Origin: Bradyrhizobium semiaridum
GTDB taxonomy: Bacteria > Pseudomonadota > Alphaproteobacteria > Rhizobiales > Xanthobacteraceae
Direction of reading: 5' to 3'
DNA length: 64,000 nt
Assembly (NCBI RefSeq): GCF_020329505.1
Contig: NZ_JAGKJJ010000004.1
Coordinates: 62,001-126,000 of the forward strand
The notes below the pieces were generated by a model. That model was not told the origin of the DNA. It searched no databases and saw nothing but the letters and a program-made list of their open reading frames with translations. Made by a program: the position numbers and the translations under genes. Shown here in pieces: positions 63,237-64,000 of the stretch (the stretch's first letter is position 1; each line of letters starts with the position of its first letter).

Positions 63237-63914
63237 ATGGCCGCCCTGAAGCTGATCAGCCACAAGCTCTGCCCTTACGTGCAACGTGCCGTGATCGCGC
63301 TGCGCGAAAAGGGCATTCCGTTCGAGCGGATCGATATCGATCTCGCCAACAAGCCGGACTGGTTCCTGAAGATCTCGCCGCTTGGCAAGGTGCCGGTGCT
63401 GGTCGTCTCACGCGACGACGGCGGCGAGGTCGCGTTGTTCGAGAGCAACGTGATCTGCGAGTACATCGAGGAGACGCAGGGCGGCAGCAAGCTGCATCCG
63501 CAGGACGCGCTTGTCCGTGCCGAGCATCGCGCCTGGATGGAGTTCGGCTCGGCGATCCTGGGCGATCTCTGGGGGCTCGAGACCGCCACCGATGCCGCGA
63601 CGTTCGAGGCCAAGCGCAGGGCTGTCGCGGCGAAATTTGCGCGCGTCGAGGAGGCGCTCGGCGCGGGACCGTTCTTCGCGGGCGAGAGTTTCAGCCTGGT
63701 CGATGCGGTGTTTGCTCCGGTGTTCCGCTATTTCGACCTGTTCGACCAGCTGACCGATCTTTCTGTGTTCACGCATACGCCGAAGCTGCGTGCCTGGCGC
63801 AGCGCGCTCGCGCAACGGCCGAGCGTGCGCGGCGCGGTGTCACCGGACTATCCCGCGCTGCTGCACGCGTTCCTGGTCGGTCACCACGCGCATATGCTGA
63901 AGCTCGCCGCGTAA
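63237..63914 (+). CDS. Glutathione S-transferase family protein
   Basis: This 225-residue protein has an N-terminal thioredoxin-like domain with LISHKLCPYVQRAVIALREK (CPY region, catalytic Cys as in omega-type GSTs), then SPLGKVPVLVV with the cis-Pro and ALFESNVICEYIEE (the Glu-Ser glutathione-binding motif). A helical C-terminal domain follows (about 90-220, FFAGESFSLVDAVFAPVFRY with the N-capping motif). It likely conjugates or reduces electrophiles. The ATG at 63237 begins the beta-strand; an ATG at 63219 is an alternative. It starts 86 bp after the anmK stop and 4 bp before the SMR gene, with which it probably forms an operon. Confidence 0.88.
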   Translation: MAALKLISHKLCPYVQRAVIALREKGIPFERIDIDLANKPDWFLKISPLGKVPVLVVSRDDGGEVALFESNVICEYIEETQGGSKLHPQDALVRAEHRAWMEFGSAILGDLWGLETATDAATFEAKRRAVAAKFARVEEALGAGPFFAGESFSLVDAVFAPVFRYFDLFDQLTDLSVFTHTPKLRAWRSALAQRPSVRGAVSPDYPALLHAFLVGHHAHMLKLAA

Positions 63915-63918
63915 CGCC

Positions 63919-64000
63919 ATGTCGCATTCGGTTGCCTGGATCGCGCTCGTGGTCGCCGGCCTGCTCGACGTCGGCTGGGCGGTCTCGATGAAATATGCCG
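63919..64000 (+). CDS. SMR family small multidrug/guanidinium transporter (3' truncated by window edge)
   Basis: Only the first 27 residues are in the window (HSVAWIALVVAGLLDVGWAV, then SMKYA), forming the first transmembrane helix of a small multidrug-resistance protein, most like the SugE/Gdx branch. The essential Glu of SMR helix 1 (LLEVxWA) is replaced by Asp here (LLDVGWA). It starts 4 bp after the GST stop, so detoxification enzyme and exporter are probably co-expressed from the palindrome-rich promoter. Confidence 0.75.
   Translation, partial: MSHSVAWIALVVAGLLDVGWAVSMKYA

Overview
The window is high-GC (mid-60s by eye) alphaproteobacterial chromosome, most likely Bradyrhizobium or a close relative. 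The evidence is protein families typical of Rhizobiales (BA14K, DUF1236, DUF2155, NDUFA12 accessory subunit of complex I, RNase E with a long insertion in its S1 domain, CHASE3 histidine kinases), promoters of the EcfG general-stress type (GGAAC-N16-CGTT), and several palindromic intergenic repeats of the kind scattered through Bradyrhizobium genomes. No rRNA, tRNA, CRISPR array, insertion sequence or prophage is visible.

Layout. 0-3.4 kb: the tail of a polysaccharide polymerase-like membrane protein, then a response regulator / hybrid histidine kinase pair. 3.8-14.1 kb: a BA14K protein, NDUFA12, a probable structured small RNA (about 5.26-5.46 kb), a divergent DJ-1/PfpI enzyme and GlxA-type regulator, an NhaD-like antiporter, an esterase, a short-chain dehydrogenase, DUF2155, aat and a DASS-family anion transporter. 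14.3-21.5 kb: an RND efflux operon (adaptor, permease, a truncated second permease, outer-membrane lipoprotein) plus two small exported proteins. 21.5-25.4 kb: an unknown gene and a tightly overlapping three-gene two-component cassette. 25.5-28 kb: accC, accB, aroQ. 28.2-31.7 kb: envelope and stress proteins (DUF1236, DsbA-like thiol oxidoreductase, M48 protease). 31.9-36.4 kb: aminotransferase, bioY, dctA, D-amino-acid dehydrogenase. 36.5-45.6 kb: rne, an AmiC-type amidase, PBP1A and prfB with its programmed +1 frameshift. 45.6-53.5 kb: a 3-hydroxyisobutyrate dehydrogenase-like enzyme, an EamA transporter, a NodU/CmcH-type carbamoyltransferase, a branched-chain amino-acid-type binding protein, an M23 peptidase and a peroxiredoxin with a histone-like tail. 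53.7-57.5 kb: a large AsmA/YhdP-like envelope protein. 57.5-59.3 kb: a lower-GC, gene-poor stretch with a tandem GNAT gene. 59.3-64 kb: an MFS transporter, tyrS, anmK, a glutathione S-transferase behind a palindrome-rich promoter, and the start of an SMR transporter.

Themes. Cell-wall synthesis and recycling recurs (amidase, PBP1A, M23 peptidase, anmK), as do envelope stress and redox (DsbA-like, M48, peroxiredoxin, DJ-1 proteins) and general-stress regulation. An exact EcfG promoter precedes the DUF1236 gene and weaker matches precede the BA14K gene and the kinase cassette. I did not find a clearly new multi-gene system. The items most worth a second look are the candidate small RNA, the truncated RND permease, the His-rich insertion in RNase E, the histone-tailed peroxiredoxin lacking its usual resolving cysteine, and the operator-like array at the glutathione S-transferase promoter.
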